Of a DNA stretch of 12,538 bases, positions 1 through 7,463 are shown one piece after another (positions within the stretch are counted from its first letter, which is position 1; the number at the start of each line of letters is the position of its first letter). Under the pieces are notes generated by a model that saw only the letters and a list, made by a program, of their open reading frames with translations, was not told where the DNA came from and did not search any database. The position numbers were made by a program, and so were the translations under genes. The DNA comes from an uncultured Clostridium sp. (GTDB lineage: Bacteria > Bacillota > Clostridia > Lachnospirales > Lachnospiraceae). The stretch is from positions 1 to 12,538 of the forward strand of contig UQTA01000086.1 of assembly GCA_900543885.1 (NCBI GenBank), read 5' to 3'.

Positions 1-422
1 CAGCCGGTCCCCGTCCCACAATTTCCGGGACAATAACACCGGCTCCGCCTGTCCCAATGCTCCGGCCGGAACCTGTCCTGCTTCCAGGATCTGCACACCT
101 TCCTGACCGACCACAAAAGCTGCAGGTAATCCCAGGGCGCTACCGGCGAATCGCCGTCCTGCCACATTCCGGGAATATAAGCCCCGTCCCTGCCGGTTAC
201 ATACCCGTCCGGCGTTACACGGTTGCGCACCATAATCCCGTTTTGATCCAGATAATACCATCTGCCGCCCTCATCCTGTATCCAGCAATTTGCCGCCAGC
301 CTTCCGTCCTCCTGCTGATACCTCCATGTATCTCCCTCCTGCATCCAGGTCCCTGCCTGTGCCGGAAACACCATGGCTGCCGCACAGATAAACGCTGCAG
401 CTGTTAATCTCCATTTTTTCAT
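1..422 (-). CDS. Secreted cell-wall-binding-repeat protein, partial, probable frameshift
   Basis: The N-terminal part of an exported protein whose 3' end lies beyond the left edge. The ATG at 420-422 follows a purine-rich RBS (AGAGGAAGG, 431-439). Residues 1-23 form a signal peptide: MKKWR, a hydrophobic Ala-rich core, then FPAQA. Next comes a cell-wall-binding-type repeat with GGRWYYLDQNG and TPDGYVTGRDGAYIPG, resembling the C-terminal repeats of the gene at 4776-5787. After about residue 93 (near 138-142) the reading frame turns into an Arg/Trp/Cys-rich string that looks non-coding. The frame shifted by -1 reads LPAAFVVGQEGVQILEAG and stays open to the window edge, so a one-base deletion is likely. 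All three frames are open here because the DNA is GC-rich, so the frameshift rests on protein character only. Its enzymatic role, if any, lies outside the window. Anchoring to cell-wall polymer is inferred from the repeat family. Confidence 0.7.
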   Translation of the reverse strand, partial: MKKWRLTAAAFICAAAMVFPAQAGTWMQEGDTWRYQQEDGRLAANCWIQDEGGRWYYLDQNGIMVRNRVTPDGYVTGRDGAYIPGMWQDGDSPVAPWDYLQLLWSVRKVCRSWKQDRFRPEHWDRRSRCYCPGNCGTGTG

Positions 423-512
423 TTTTATGCCCTTCCTCTCTTCATTTAAAGTAAAAAATGATTCTATCGTATACGTACCGGGGTCTTTTCCCGTTTTCCC
501 GGCCTGCTTTTA

Positions 513-566
513 CAATAACGGATTCCGTGGCATTTTTGTAGATTTTTCATGTGGCAGAAATGTGGC
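513..566 (-). promoter_or_regulatory. Candidate regulator-controlled promoter of the leftmost surface gene
   Basis: The + strand carries TGTGGC at 550-555 and again at 561-566 (11-base period). The minus strand therefore reads GCCACATTTCTGCCACA ahead of the gene at 1-422. This matches the repeat at 2799-2815 at 16 of 17 positions, in the opposite orientation relative to transcription. A possible -10 box (TTATTG, 513-518) begins 31 bases downstream. No recognisable -35 is present, as expected for an activator-dependent promoter. The start codon is about 90 bases further on. The repeat is seen directly; its role is inferred. Confidence 0.5.
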
Positions 567-592
567 TACTCCTTACGTTTTTCAGACAGTTT

Positions 593-2008
593 CTAGGAAA
601 GAGGGAAATACAGGCGGTAAACGGCCCCATGAAGGGGCGGTTCCAGGTTTTCAATCTCCACCCGGCCTCCCAGATAATCCATACCGGACCATACGACCGA
701 AAGCCCGATCCCAAAAGCTCCCTTTTCTCCCTTGTAAAATCGTTCAAATACATGGGGACGTTCTTTCTCATCAAACCCTTTTCCATCATCCTCCACCTGG
801 ATCACCGCCCAGGCATCTTCCATTTCCAGCCGTACGGAAACTCTTTGTTCTGCATACCGGACACAGTTTGAGATCACGTTCTGGACGATGCGGCTTAAAA
901 GTTCAGGATCCGTCCATATCATCACGTCCTCCCTCTGGATATCCAGATCAAGGCGGAGCGTTCCGGCCATCCCCCTCAGCGCGTCCAGCCGTTCCTCCAG
1001 AAACTCCGCCAAGTCAATCTCCGCCAGCTGGAGCTTTAATTCCCGGTTATCAATCCTGGTCAGTGTCAGAATGCTCTCCACCAGATTTTTCATACGCATA
1101 CTCTCCGCCAGAATAATCCCGGCTGCTTCCTGCGGTTTTTTCATAACGCCACTCTGAATCCCCTGCGCATAGCCGATGATGGATGCCAGAGGCGTCCTTA
1201 AATCATGGGAAACGTTCTGAAAAAAACGGTCTTTTGCCTCCTGGCTCTGACGAATTCCCAGCTCCATCCGGTTATATGCCGCTTTCAGGCTTTCCAGTTC
1301 AGAAAGAGAATAGGTTTCCTCTATCTGACAGCATTCCCTCCCTCCTGCCGACTGTACCTGGCGGCAGAATCTTCTCAGCGGACGCGTGATACTTCCCGCT
1401 GCCAGCCAGACAAGCGCCGCCCCAAGGCCGACTGCCACGGCGGTAATGCCTGCCAAAAGCTTTCCCATATACTCCCACATCAGGGATAAATTCGGCACCT
1501 GTGCCACCACTACAAAATATTTTGCCCGGATATTATGCTCTGTGTCCAGCGCCAGCATACGGATATGCCAGGATTCCCCGTCCATGTTCAGAGTTTCCTC
1601 CAGGCGCATAATCCCTGGATTCTCCTTCAAAATACTGACGCAGATCTGCCTGAGCTGGTCCGGAACCGTCCCCTCCTCCGGCGTCTGCGGGTATGTCTGC
1701 CTTAACTTTGAGTTAAATACCAAAAGCTTTCCTTCTGTTTCCCCGGCTTTTACATGGTTCTTTACATATTGCAGCAGTTCTCTGGAATATTCCCGCGCTT
1801 CCTCTCTGCCCTTAAGCCTTTCTGCTTCCCTGGAAAGCTCCGTTCTCCCCTGCTCAACCATCGAGAGCATTTCAGCCGTATATTTTTCAGCCGTATAAGC
1901 CGCATACCATTCCGATGTGGCCGCGAATGAAATCCATACGCCTGCCGCCAGAAAAAGGATCACCGCCAGAACCGGCCAGAAAATCCTCGTCCTCATATTA
2001 TGTCCCAT
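593..2008 (-). CDS. Two-component sensor histidine kinase (HAMP, HisKA, HATPase_c)
   Basis: A membrane sensor kinase of 471 residues that phosphorylates the response regulator encoded just upstream. Residues about 8-29 form the first membrane helix. An extracytoplasmic sensor of about 150 residues follows, then a second helix at about 182-205 ending in SITRPLRRF, which starts a HAMP linker. The phospho-acceptor is His268 in SHDLRTPLASIIGYAQG. The ATPase domain shows an N-box (QNVISNCVRYA, about 376-386), a G1 box (DDGKGF, about 407-412) and a G2 box (GAFGIGLSVV, about 430-439). An in-frame ATG lies far upstream at 2173 but would overlap most of the regulator's C-terminus. The ATG at 2006-2008 is preferred because it follows AGGGGGTG at good spacing, 17 bases after the regulator's stop. 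The two genes form one operon. I do not recognise the sensor domain, so the signal is unknown. Confidence 0.93.
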   Translation of the reverse strand: MGHNMRTRIFWPVLAVILFLAAGVWISFAATSEWYAAYTAEKYTAEMLSMVEQGRTELSREAERLKGREEAREYSRELLQYVKNHVKAGETEGKLLVFNSKLRQTYPQTPEEGTVPDQLRQICVSILKENPGIMRLEETLNMDGESWHIRMLALDTEHNIRAKYFVVVAQVPNLSLMWEYMGKLLAGITAVAVGLGAALVWLAAGSITRPLRRFCRQVQSAGGRECCQIEETYSLSELESLKAAYNRMELGIRQSQEAKDRFFQNVSHDLRTPLASIIGYAQGIQSGVMKKPQEAAGIILAESMRMKNLVESILTLTRIDNRELKLQLAEIDLAEFLEERLDALRGMAGTLRLDLDIQREDVMIWTDPELLSRIVQNVISNCVRYAEQRVSVRLEMEDAWAVIQVEDDGKGFDEKERPHVFERFYKGEKGAFGIGLSVVWSGMDYLGGRVEIENLEPPLHGAVYRLYFPLS

Positions 2009-2025
2009 CCGGCACCCCCTGGTCC

Positions 2026-2727
2026 CTAAAGTATTTTTGCCGTCAGCCGATATCCATACCCCCATACGGTTTCCACCCTGGCGGTGGAATTTCTGGCCTT
2101 CAGCTTTTTGCGCAGCCGCTTTACCAGGTCGTCCGGCATCCTCTGTTCTTCCTTTACCCCCCTGCATTCCCACACATGCTCTAAAAGCTCCTCCTTCGGC
2201 ACTGCCGCATCCTCCCTCTCGATCAGATACCGAAGGAATTCAAACTCTGTCGGTGTCACGGGAAATTCCTCATTTTCCACAAAGACCTTCCTCTCCTTCT
2301 GGTAAAGTTCCAGATTGCCGCATTCGTACCGCTCCGGGAGCACTTTTACCTGCGGGGCCGACAGCTCCGCCCGCCTGAACAGCGCTTTTACGCGTGCGAT
2401 CAGCTCCAGCGGGAGAAACGGCTTTGTAATATAATCGTCGCTTCCCAGAGTAATTCCTGTGACGCGGTCCAGGGGACTGTCTTTTGCTGATACGATCATG
2501 ATTGGAATCCCGCTTTCCCTGCGGAAAGAAGTACATAAGCTGAATCCGTCCTCCCCCGGCATCATCACATCCAAGATAATCATGTCAGGAGTTTTCTGCC
2601 GGACAGCCCGGCGTATCTCTGCACCGTTGGAAAATACCTCTACCGCATATCCCTCGCTTTCCAAAAATGCTTTCATCATCTGCCGGATATTCTGTTCATC
2701 GTCCGCTATGTAAATCAATTTCTGCAT
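2026..2727 (-). CDS. OmpR-family response regulator
   Basis: A DNA-binding response regulator of 233 residues. The receiver domain (about 1-120) has the acidic pocket Asp9-Asp10, the phosphorylation site Asp53 in ILDVMMPG, Ser80 in VSAKD and Lys102 in DYITKPF. The C-terminal winged helix (about 135-233) shows the usual signatures: LTPTEFEFL-like (here VTPTEFEFLRYL), then DDLVKRLRKKL, then VWGYGYRL near the end. The ATG at 2725-2727 is chosen over an upstream in-frame ATG at 2769 because a perfect GGAGGT (2734-2739) sits seven bases ahead and homologues begin close to this point. It is the first gene of an operon with the kinase. A strong promoter and an 11-base-period direct repeat upstream suggest that it activates its own transcription. 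Confidence 0.95.
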   Translation of the reverse strand: MQKLIYIADDEQNIRQMMKAFLESEGYAVEVFSNGAEIRRAVRQKTPDMIILDVMMPGEDGFSLCTSFRRESGIPIMIVSAKDSPLDRVTGITLGSDDYITKPFLPLELIARVKALFRRAELSAPQVKVLPERYECGNLELYQKERKVFVENEEFPVTPTEFEFLRYLIEREDAAVPKEELLEHVWECRGVKEEQRMPDDLVKRLRKKLKARNSTARVETVWGYGYRLTAKIL

Positions 2728-2764
2728 ACGCTTACCTCCGCAAATACCGTTGGCTTTTCTTTCT

Positions 2765-2793
2765 ATCATACCATTTTGTCATGAAACCGTAAA
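2765..2793 (-). promoter_or_regulatory. Sigma-A-type promoter of the two-component operon
   Basis: On the minus strand TTTACG (2788-2793) and TATGAT (2765-2770) are separated by exactly 17 bases. This predicts a start of transcription near 2758 and a leader of about 30 bases before the regulator's ATG at 2727. The direct repeat at 2799-2815 ends five bases upstream of the -35 box, a typical position for an OmpR-family activator that contacts RNA polymerase. Confidence 0.7.
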
Positions 2794-2798
2794 TGACT

Positions 2799-2815
2799 GC
2801 CACATTTTTGCCACA
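2799..2815 (-). promoter_or_regulatory. Direct-repeat operator, probable response regulator binding site
   Basis: Two perfect six-base half-sites (GCCACA on the + strand at 2799-2804 and 2810-2815; TGTGGC on the minus strand) lie with an 11-base period, about one helical turn. Tandem direct repeats of this spacing are the usual OmpR/PhoB-family arrangement. The same 17-mer with one change recurs at 550-566. The repeats are visible; that the adjacent regulator binds them is inferred from their placement. Confidence 0.65.
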
Positions 2816-2925
2816 ACTATGCCCTGTAAATCAAACTTTAAACTTTTATGTGCAACGGTTCTTCTGGGATGTTTTATGGCAGTTTCTGCGCAGGCTGCCG
2901 AAACGAAGGCGGTCTTTCCTATAAA

Positions 2926-2952
2926 GAAAAAAGAGACGACCGAAGCCGTCTC
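2926..2952 (-). terminator. Rho-independent terminator with UUCG tetraloop
   Basis: On the minus strand GAGACGGC-TTCG-GTCGTCTC (2933-2952) forms an 8-bp stem with one G-U pair, capped by the very stable cUUCGg loop. TTTTTTC follows directly. It lies about 30 bases after the stop of the gene ending at 2982 and insulates that unit from the two-component operon. Confidence 0.9.
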
Positions 2953-2981
2953 AAAACAGTTTCCTTTCATATTCAGTTTTA

Positions 2982-4744
2982 TTATGCAGCATAAGAATCT
3001 ACTATCACTGTACAAGCACTGTCTCCCTGCACATACACGGTTCCGTTACTTCCCTTAATCGTTACCGTCTTTCCATCTGCATCTTTGATCGTCCCTTTAT
3101 TTGTGAGTCCTGATAACCGGCTGTCTCTTGTGACGATCCATGTGGATTCGGCATCAATAGACAGATCTGCCGTTCCGCTGCCTCCATTTCCGGCGCAGGA
3201 CTCATCCTGGATGAAGCCGCCTGTAAGGATGCTTCCCTCTGTCATCTTAAATTTCAGGTTACTGATACTGTCCCAGACCACATTCCCTTCCATTTTCTGG
3301 TTTTCTGCTGTAAAGGAACAATCCGCTCCGTTTGCACCGCTCTGTCCCCAGCCTCTCTTATTGGCATTTCCCGTACATTTTAAGAAAAAAAGTGCTTTCT
3401 GTATTTGTAGTGTAAAACAGACCGCCATTTTCAGAAGTCAGGCTGCCGCCGGTCATATTAAATACAGCATTTCCCACTTCAGAATCACCAGACATACTCT
3501 GGTACAAGATCACTGTCCAGTCGCAGTCATTCTGCTCATTTTCCTGGATATGACCGGACAGGTCACAGCCTGTCAGTGACAGGGAATTTAAGCCTTCAAT
3601 GCACACTGCTTCAGAATTTTCTGCTGTCAGCTTTGCGTCATTCACCTCAATATCTGCTGTACAGTAAACTGCCGGTGAACCAGTTCCTAAAGAGGTATAA
3701 CTGCCGCCCTTTACACGCATGGTGCCGCCGCCTCTGTCGCTTCGGATCGCCGCGGAAGACTCACCAGAAGTGTGGACTGTCAGATTTTCTGCATTGACTG
3801 TACCGCCACCTGCTGCGTGGATACCGCCTGCTGTATTTCCAGTTGTGGTAATGGCAGTATCAGAGATATTTACAGTACCTTTGTCATAGGCAAATACACC
3901 TGCAGCGCCGTCTGCATCAGAAGTAATCGTTCCACCCTTTAGATCAACAGTTCCGTCTGTTGCAAGGATTGATGCACCTACGCCGTAAAAGCTGGAGCTG
4001 TCACCGCCTTTGCTGTCTTCGGAGGTTCTGTTTACGGTAAAATCTTTTAGAGTAACATTAGCTCCGTTAGATACAAAAACCGCGCTTTCATCCGTACCCT
4101 CTGAGATATAGCTCTGACCGGTCTCTTCTGTATCACTGGTAAATTCTTTTACAGCGGAATAAGATGTGGGTGCAGACTGCGCCCCACCTCCAGGACCACC
4201 TGCTCCCGGTGCCCCGCCTCCTTGGCCGCCCTGCGGGCCTCCCTGCATATCAGCTAAAGAGATCTGTACTGCGGTTCCATTGCCGTCTGTGGTAATCTTA
4301 ACAAAGTCACCTTCCTGGATATCAGAAACCTGGATTAATGCACCGTCTGCATCGGTGAAGGTTGTGGATGTTATGATCTTATAAGTTGTGGTTTCACCCT
4401 TTGGTGACTGGTTCTGGCCGTCTGGCACTCTGGCCTGGCTGTGGGCCGTCACTGTTCTGTCCTGGTGCTCCACCAGGTCCCTGCTCAACTGTGATCTCCG
4501 TATCAGAAACCGACTTCACACGCCCCATTACCTCCTTCTGGCTGTCCTGTACACCGCTCTCTACTGCTGCCTCTGTGGTCTGCGCTGCTGTGGTATTCTG
4601 GCTGCTGCTGTTCCCACCACAAGCTGACAACAACATAATGCTGGAGATCATCATACACATCATCACACCGCCCTTTCGCAGCCTTCTTCCGATCTCTTTT
4701 CTGGCCTTTCTGTCATTTCCCATTCTGCTTCTATATCTGCCCAT
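2982..4744 (-). pseudogene. Lipoprotein with Gly-rich linker and beta-helix-like repeats, two frameshifts
   Basis: A surface lipoprotein now split over three frames. Part one starts at 4744 with an Arg-rich n-region, a hydrophobic segment and the lipobox LLSAC-GG, and would stop at 4394. Part two (open to 3358) begins around 4428-4432, where PDGQNQSPKGETTTYK resumes. It carries a small beta domain, a Gly/Pro/Gln-rich linker and then many short units such as GGTITSDADGAAGVFAYDKG and GGTVNAENLTVHTSGES, typical of right-handed beta-helix or adhesin-like proteins. Part three continues after a T7 run (3384-3390) with CTGNANKRGWGQSG and ends at 2982 in a VYVQGDSACTVIVDSYAA tail. Each break is a net +1; the total length fits 586 residues once corrected. 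The start at 4744 has GAGG about ten bases upstream. It sits 31 bases after the gene at 4776-5787, in one transcript. Carbohydrate binding or adhesion is only a guess. Real decay, slipped-strand switching and sequencing error cannot be told apart here. Confidence 0.75.
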
Positions 4745-4775
4745 AATCGCTTTGCCTCAACTTTCATCTTTTTAA

Positions 4776-5787
4776 TTACTGTACCCAGACACCATCACCA
4801 TTTACATAATAGCCATCTGGTGTAGTTGTATTCACTAACATAGCACCGCTTTCCCCGCAGTAATACCATGCATCTTTATATAAGATCCAGCCAGTTTTCA
4901 TGTAATCGTTTTCATCAAAATAGTACCAAAGATTGTCAATATACTGCCAGCTGTTTGTGGTATAGCTGCGGTCTGCGTTGCAGTACCACCATCCCACATT
5001 GTCTTTCAGCCACGCACCAGTACCGGAAGATGTCGTATTTGGAAGGTGTATTTCCATTTGAAGAACTTAAAGAGCTGATCTCCTGTGCTTCACTGGATGA
5101 AACATACCATGAATCCGATTCTTCCCAGCTTCCCTTATCAGAAGTGCTGTATACGCCTCTTACTTTAAATATATAGTAACCGCTTTTTGTTATATAGCTT
5201 GAAAAATCATAACTGGTGCTGGTAGTCGTCAGCACGCTGGTCACTGCACTGCTTCCCCGGTAAAGCCGTACTTCGTACTTTTTTGCATCATCACTTTCTT
5301 CCCAGGAAGCCGTCCCGTCTGACTCATCCCATTCCAGCCCGCTTACATCCAGATCATGATCACTGTCATCATCATCCAGGGCATCCAGTGTTACATATAC
5401 GATCAAAGTATCACTGGAGCTTCTGCTGACTGATGTAACTGTACCGTCAGAACCGCTTAAGCTGACACTGCTTTTTGAAAATCCGGAAGCAAAATAATAA
5501 TCATCATCGGCACATAAAGCGATCTTTAATTTCGGTTTGTCGCCATCATCCCACTCATCGCTTGGCTCATTGGTGATCGTCACATCATCTATATCAAATT
5601 TAGAGGAGGATGTGGAAACGGTTACATCACTATCTGTATCCCCAACCCCGATTTCTGACTCAATAGAAAGAGGAACAGAATTTATTTTTGTTCCAGTAGC
5701 AGCCAGAGCCGTTGTATTAGGTGCAGACAACATGCAGATTGCAGAAGTAAGTGCAGTAAGTTCTTTGATTTTACCCGTAAGTTTCAT
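4776..5787 (-). pseudogene. Secreted fibronectin-like protein with cell-wall-binding repeats, frameshifted
   Basis: An exported surface protein. The ATG at 5785-5787 follows AAAGGAG (seven-base spacing) and is preferred to an upstream in-frame start at 5814 that lacks an RBS. Residues 1-32 form a signal peptide (KIKELTALTSAICMLSAP, then ALAATG). An acidic, Ser/Asp-rich beta domain follows to about 155. A fibronectin-III-like domain (LEWDESDGTASWEESDDAKKYEVRLY to YYIFKVRGVYS) and a Ser-rich linker come next. At 5038-5040 an AAA run on the minus strand breaks the frame. Dropping one A joins NGNTPS to NTTSSGTGAWLKDNVGWWYC and restores three to four Trp/Tyr cell-wall-binding repeats ending in VNGDGVWVQ. 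The corrected product would be 336 residues. As given, the protein ends at 4936 and loses its anchor. It is the first gene of a two-gene unit with the lipoprotein at 2982-4744. Confidence 0.75.
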
Positions 5788-5804
5788 AGAATTGCTCCTT
5801 TCAA

Positions 5805-5825
5805 CCCGTATCAAATATATACGGG
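5805..5825 (-). promoter_or_regulatory. Leader hairpin next to the ribosome binding site
   Basis: A perfect inverted repeat (CCCGTAT, seven-base loop, ATACGGG) sits in the 5' leader of the secreted protein gene, ending about three bases before its RBS region. It has no T-tract, so it is not a terminator. It may affect ribosome access or mRNA stability; this is inference. Confidence 0.4.
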
Positions 5826-5884
5826 CATTTAGCTTTTTTATTTTTCTCTTATCTTTTCTCTTACTTGTCTTTCATTGACTTAAG

Positions 5885-5935
5885 CTATAACGGGATTTTT
5901 TGACCAGATTTTGGTGATTGTGTGAAAAAATGTGA
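5885..5935 (-). promoter_or_regulatory. Candidate promoter region of the secreted-protein unit
   Basis: On the + strand TGTGA at 5921-5925 and 5931-5935 forms a ten-base-period repeat (TGTGAAAAAATGTGA). It is similar to, but not the same as, the TGTGGC repeats at 550-566 and 2799-2815. A TTATAG -10 candidate (5885-5890) follows, 28 bases past the CACACA end at 5919. AATCCCGTTATAG here resembles AATCCGTTATTG at 512-524. No good -35 is visible. Position and likeness suggest a shared promoter type; evidence is weak. Confidence 0.3.
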
Positions 5936-5956
5936 GGAATTTAAAATTTCAAACAC

Positions 5957-6003
5957 GTTAAAAAGGAGCAGGACTGATCCAAATAAATCAGCCCTACTCC
6001 TTT
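5957..6003 (-). terminator. Rho-independent terminator of the sugar operon
   Basis: A 17-bp stem with two G-U pairs (AAAGGAGTAGGGCTGAT pairing with ATCAGTCCTGCTCCTTT; arms at 5987-6003 and 5962-5978), an eight-base loop and a run of five Ts on the minus strand. It begins 27 bases after the stop of the sucrose phosphorylase gene. The hairpin reads in both directions, but the T-run favours the minus strand. Confidence 0.9.
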
Positions 6004-6029
6004 GGTTTTAAATAAATGTTCCAATCATT

Positions 6030-7430
6030 TTAAATAATTTCAAACGATTTCTTCCCCAGATCTCCATGTAGCTCAATCCTGCTATCTCCGTTTTTCCACC
6101 CCAGGATCAACTGCTCCTTCTCACATGGAAGCATATAAAACTCACCATCAAATGCAGGATGCGTATTTCTGAGTTTCATAAGTTCCAACAATTGCTTTAC
6201 TACCGGGCGTTCAACTTCCCGTCCTATCTCTTCTTCCGTATAATAATGACGATTAATATTTCGTCCTTCCTTCGTCTCCTCCAAAAGAGAAATATCATTT
6301 TTTCCAGCCAGTAGTCCCACATAATAAACCTGAGGCGTACCTGGCGCAAAGAACTGGATTGCTCTGGCTAAAAGATAAGCATTATCATCATCCCCAAGAG
6401 CCGAATAATACGTACAGTTGATCTGATAAATGTCCAGATTATTGTATTTCTCCGTATTATAGACACGCTTTACATTAGCGCCATACTGAAATAAATACTC
6501 TTTCGCAGCTTCAATCTCCTCATCCGGCAAAAGCCCCCGGACGTCTACTACACCAATTCCGTCATGGGTATCCAGCGTTGTAAACTGCTTTCTCGGACAT
6601 ATTTCAAACCAGTGCTTCAGATATTCACTGTTTTTAAAATAAATAGCATGTAAAAGCAACATTGGCAGCGCAAAATCATACACATAATAATCCCGACATG
6701 CCAGTTTTTTCTGGATTGAAAAATGTTCATGGATCTCCGGAAGGATCTGTGCACCTTCCTCAGCTGCAATTTTGGCGCATCTTCCAAGAAGCTCCCAGAT
6801 GTCCGGTTCTACAAAAAAGCAGGAAGTCCCCGGTCTTTTCACAGCATAGGCAAAAGCGTCCAAGCGGATCAGGGAGGCACCGTGTCTGGCCAGCCAGCGA
6901 AGATTTTCTTCCAGAAAGTGTTTTCCTTCCTCTGTCTCCATGTTAAGGTCGATCTGTTCCTCTCCAAAAGTACACCAGACCGCTTCCTGGGTCTGATCCG
7001 CAAACTGTGCCGTAACATAAGGCGCTCTGGGTTTTCGCTTATAAATAGCATCTGTTTCTGCCTGGGTCGGCATTCCATTTTCCCAAAAATCCTTATAACG
7101 GATAAACAATCCACAGTAAGGCGACTGGTCCTTTTTCTCTAGAAAATCCTGATAATAAGGACTGCGGGCAGAAATATGGTTGATCATATAGTCAAACATC
7201 AACGGATATTCTTTTGAAAGCATACGGATATCTTCCCAGTCACCAAACTCTTCTGATACCTTTTCATATCCTAACGGAGCAAACCCCCGATCCCCACTAG
7301 AGGGAAAAAACGGCAGGATATGCACCATTTTTACCGCATCTTTAAAATGCCGGTTTAAAATATGACGCAGATCCTTTAAATCATGTCCCATGGAATCAGG
7401 ATATGTGATTAGCATAATCTTATTCAGCAT
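6030..7430 (-). CDS. gtfA: Sucrose phosphorylase (GH13_18)
   Basis: A cytoplasmic enzyme of 466 residues (EC 2.4.1.7) that splits sucrose with phosphate into alpha-glucose 1-phosphate and fructose, saving one ATP per glucose. It shows the family landmarks in order: LITYPDSMG near the start, HILPFFPSSGDRGFAPLGY (about 37-55), MINHIS (about 82-87), the nucleophile Asp191 in IRLDAFAYA, acid/base Glu232 in ILPEIHEH and Asp290 in LDTHDGIGVVDVRG. It also has YYSALGDDDNAYLLARA and GRNINRHYY. These match the Leuconostoc/Streptococcus GtfA type closely, including the substrate loop GIGVVDVRGLL. Related phosphorylases for sucrose 6'-phosphate, glucosylglycerol or glucosylglycerate share much of this fold, so the acceptor is not fully certain. 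No signal peptide is present. The ATG at 7428-7430 follows GAGGTG with a long spacing. It is the last gene of the transporter operon, 33 bases after the serine hydrolase. Confidence 0.9.
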   Translation of the reverse strand: MLNKIMLITYPDSMGHDLKDLRHILNRHFKDAVKMVHILPFFPSSGDRGFAPLGYEKVSEEFGDWEDIRMLSKEYPLMFDYMINHISARSPYYQDFLEKKDQSPYCGLFIRYKDFWENGMPTQAETDAIYKRKPRAPYVTAQFADQTQEAVWCTFGEEQIDLNMETEEGKHFLEENLRWLARHGASLIRLDAFAYAVKRPGTSCFFVEPDIWELLGRCAKIAAEEGAQILPEIHEHFSIQKKLACRDYYVYDFALPMLLLHAIYFKNSEYLKHWFEICPRKQFTTLDTHDGIGVVDVRGLLPDEEIEAAKEYLFQYGANVKRVYNTEKYNNLDIYQINCTYYSALGDDDNAYLLARAIQFFAPGTPQVYYVGLLAGKNDISLLEETKEGRNINRHYYTEEEIGREVERPVVKQLLELMKLRNTHPAFDGEFYMLPCEKEQLILGWKNGDSRIELHGDLGKKSFEII

Positions 7431-7463
7431 TTATGGAATCACCTCTTTTTCTCCTTCTTATTT

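Noticed and set aside
593..2173. Longer histidine kinase starting at 2173
   Set aside because: The extra 55 residues overlap the regulator's C-terminus, are Arg/Gly-rich and precede a good RBS and start at 2008.
2819..3058. Plus-strand ORF with a signal-peptide-like start (FKLLCATVLLGCFMAVSAQA)
   Set aside because: It has no ribosome binding site, starts four bases after the operator repeat, runs through the minus-strand terminator and then into the antisense of the lipoprotein gene. The hydrophobic stretch is probably chance.
4663..4767. Minus-strand ORF of 34 codons (MKVEAKRLWADIEAEW...) whose stop overlaps an ATG of the lipoprotein by one base
   Set aside because: The ribosome binding site is weak, and the coupled start would leave a lipoprotein signal without a basic n-region. 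The start at 4744 gives a normal signal peptide, so the small ORF is most likely an overlap artefact.
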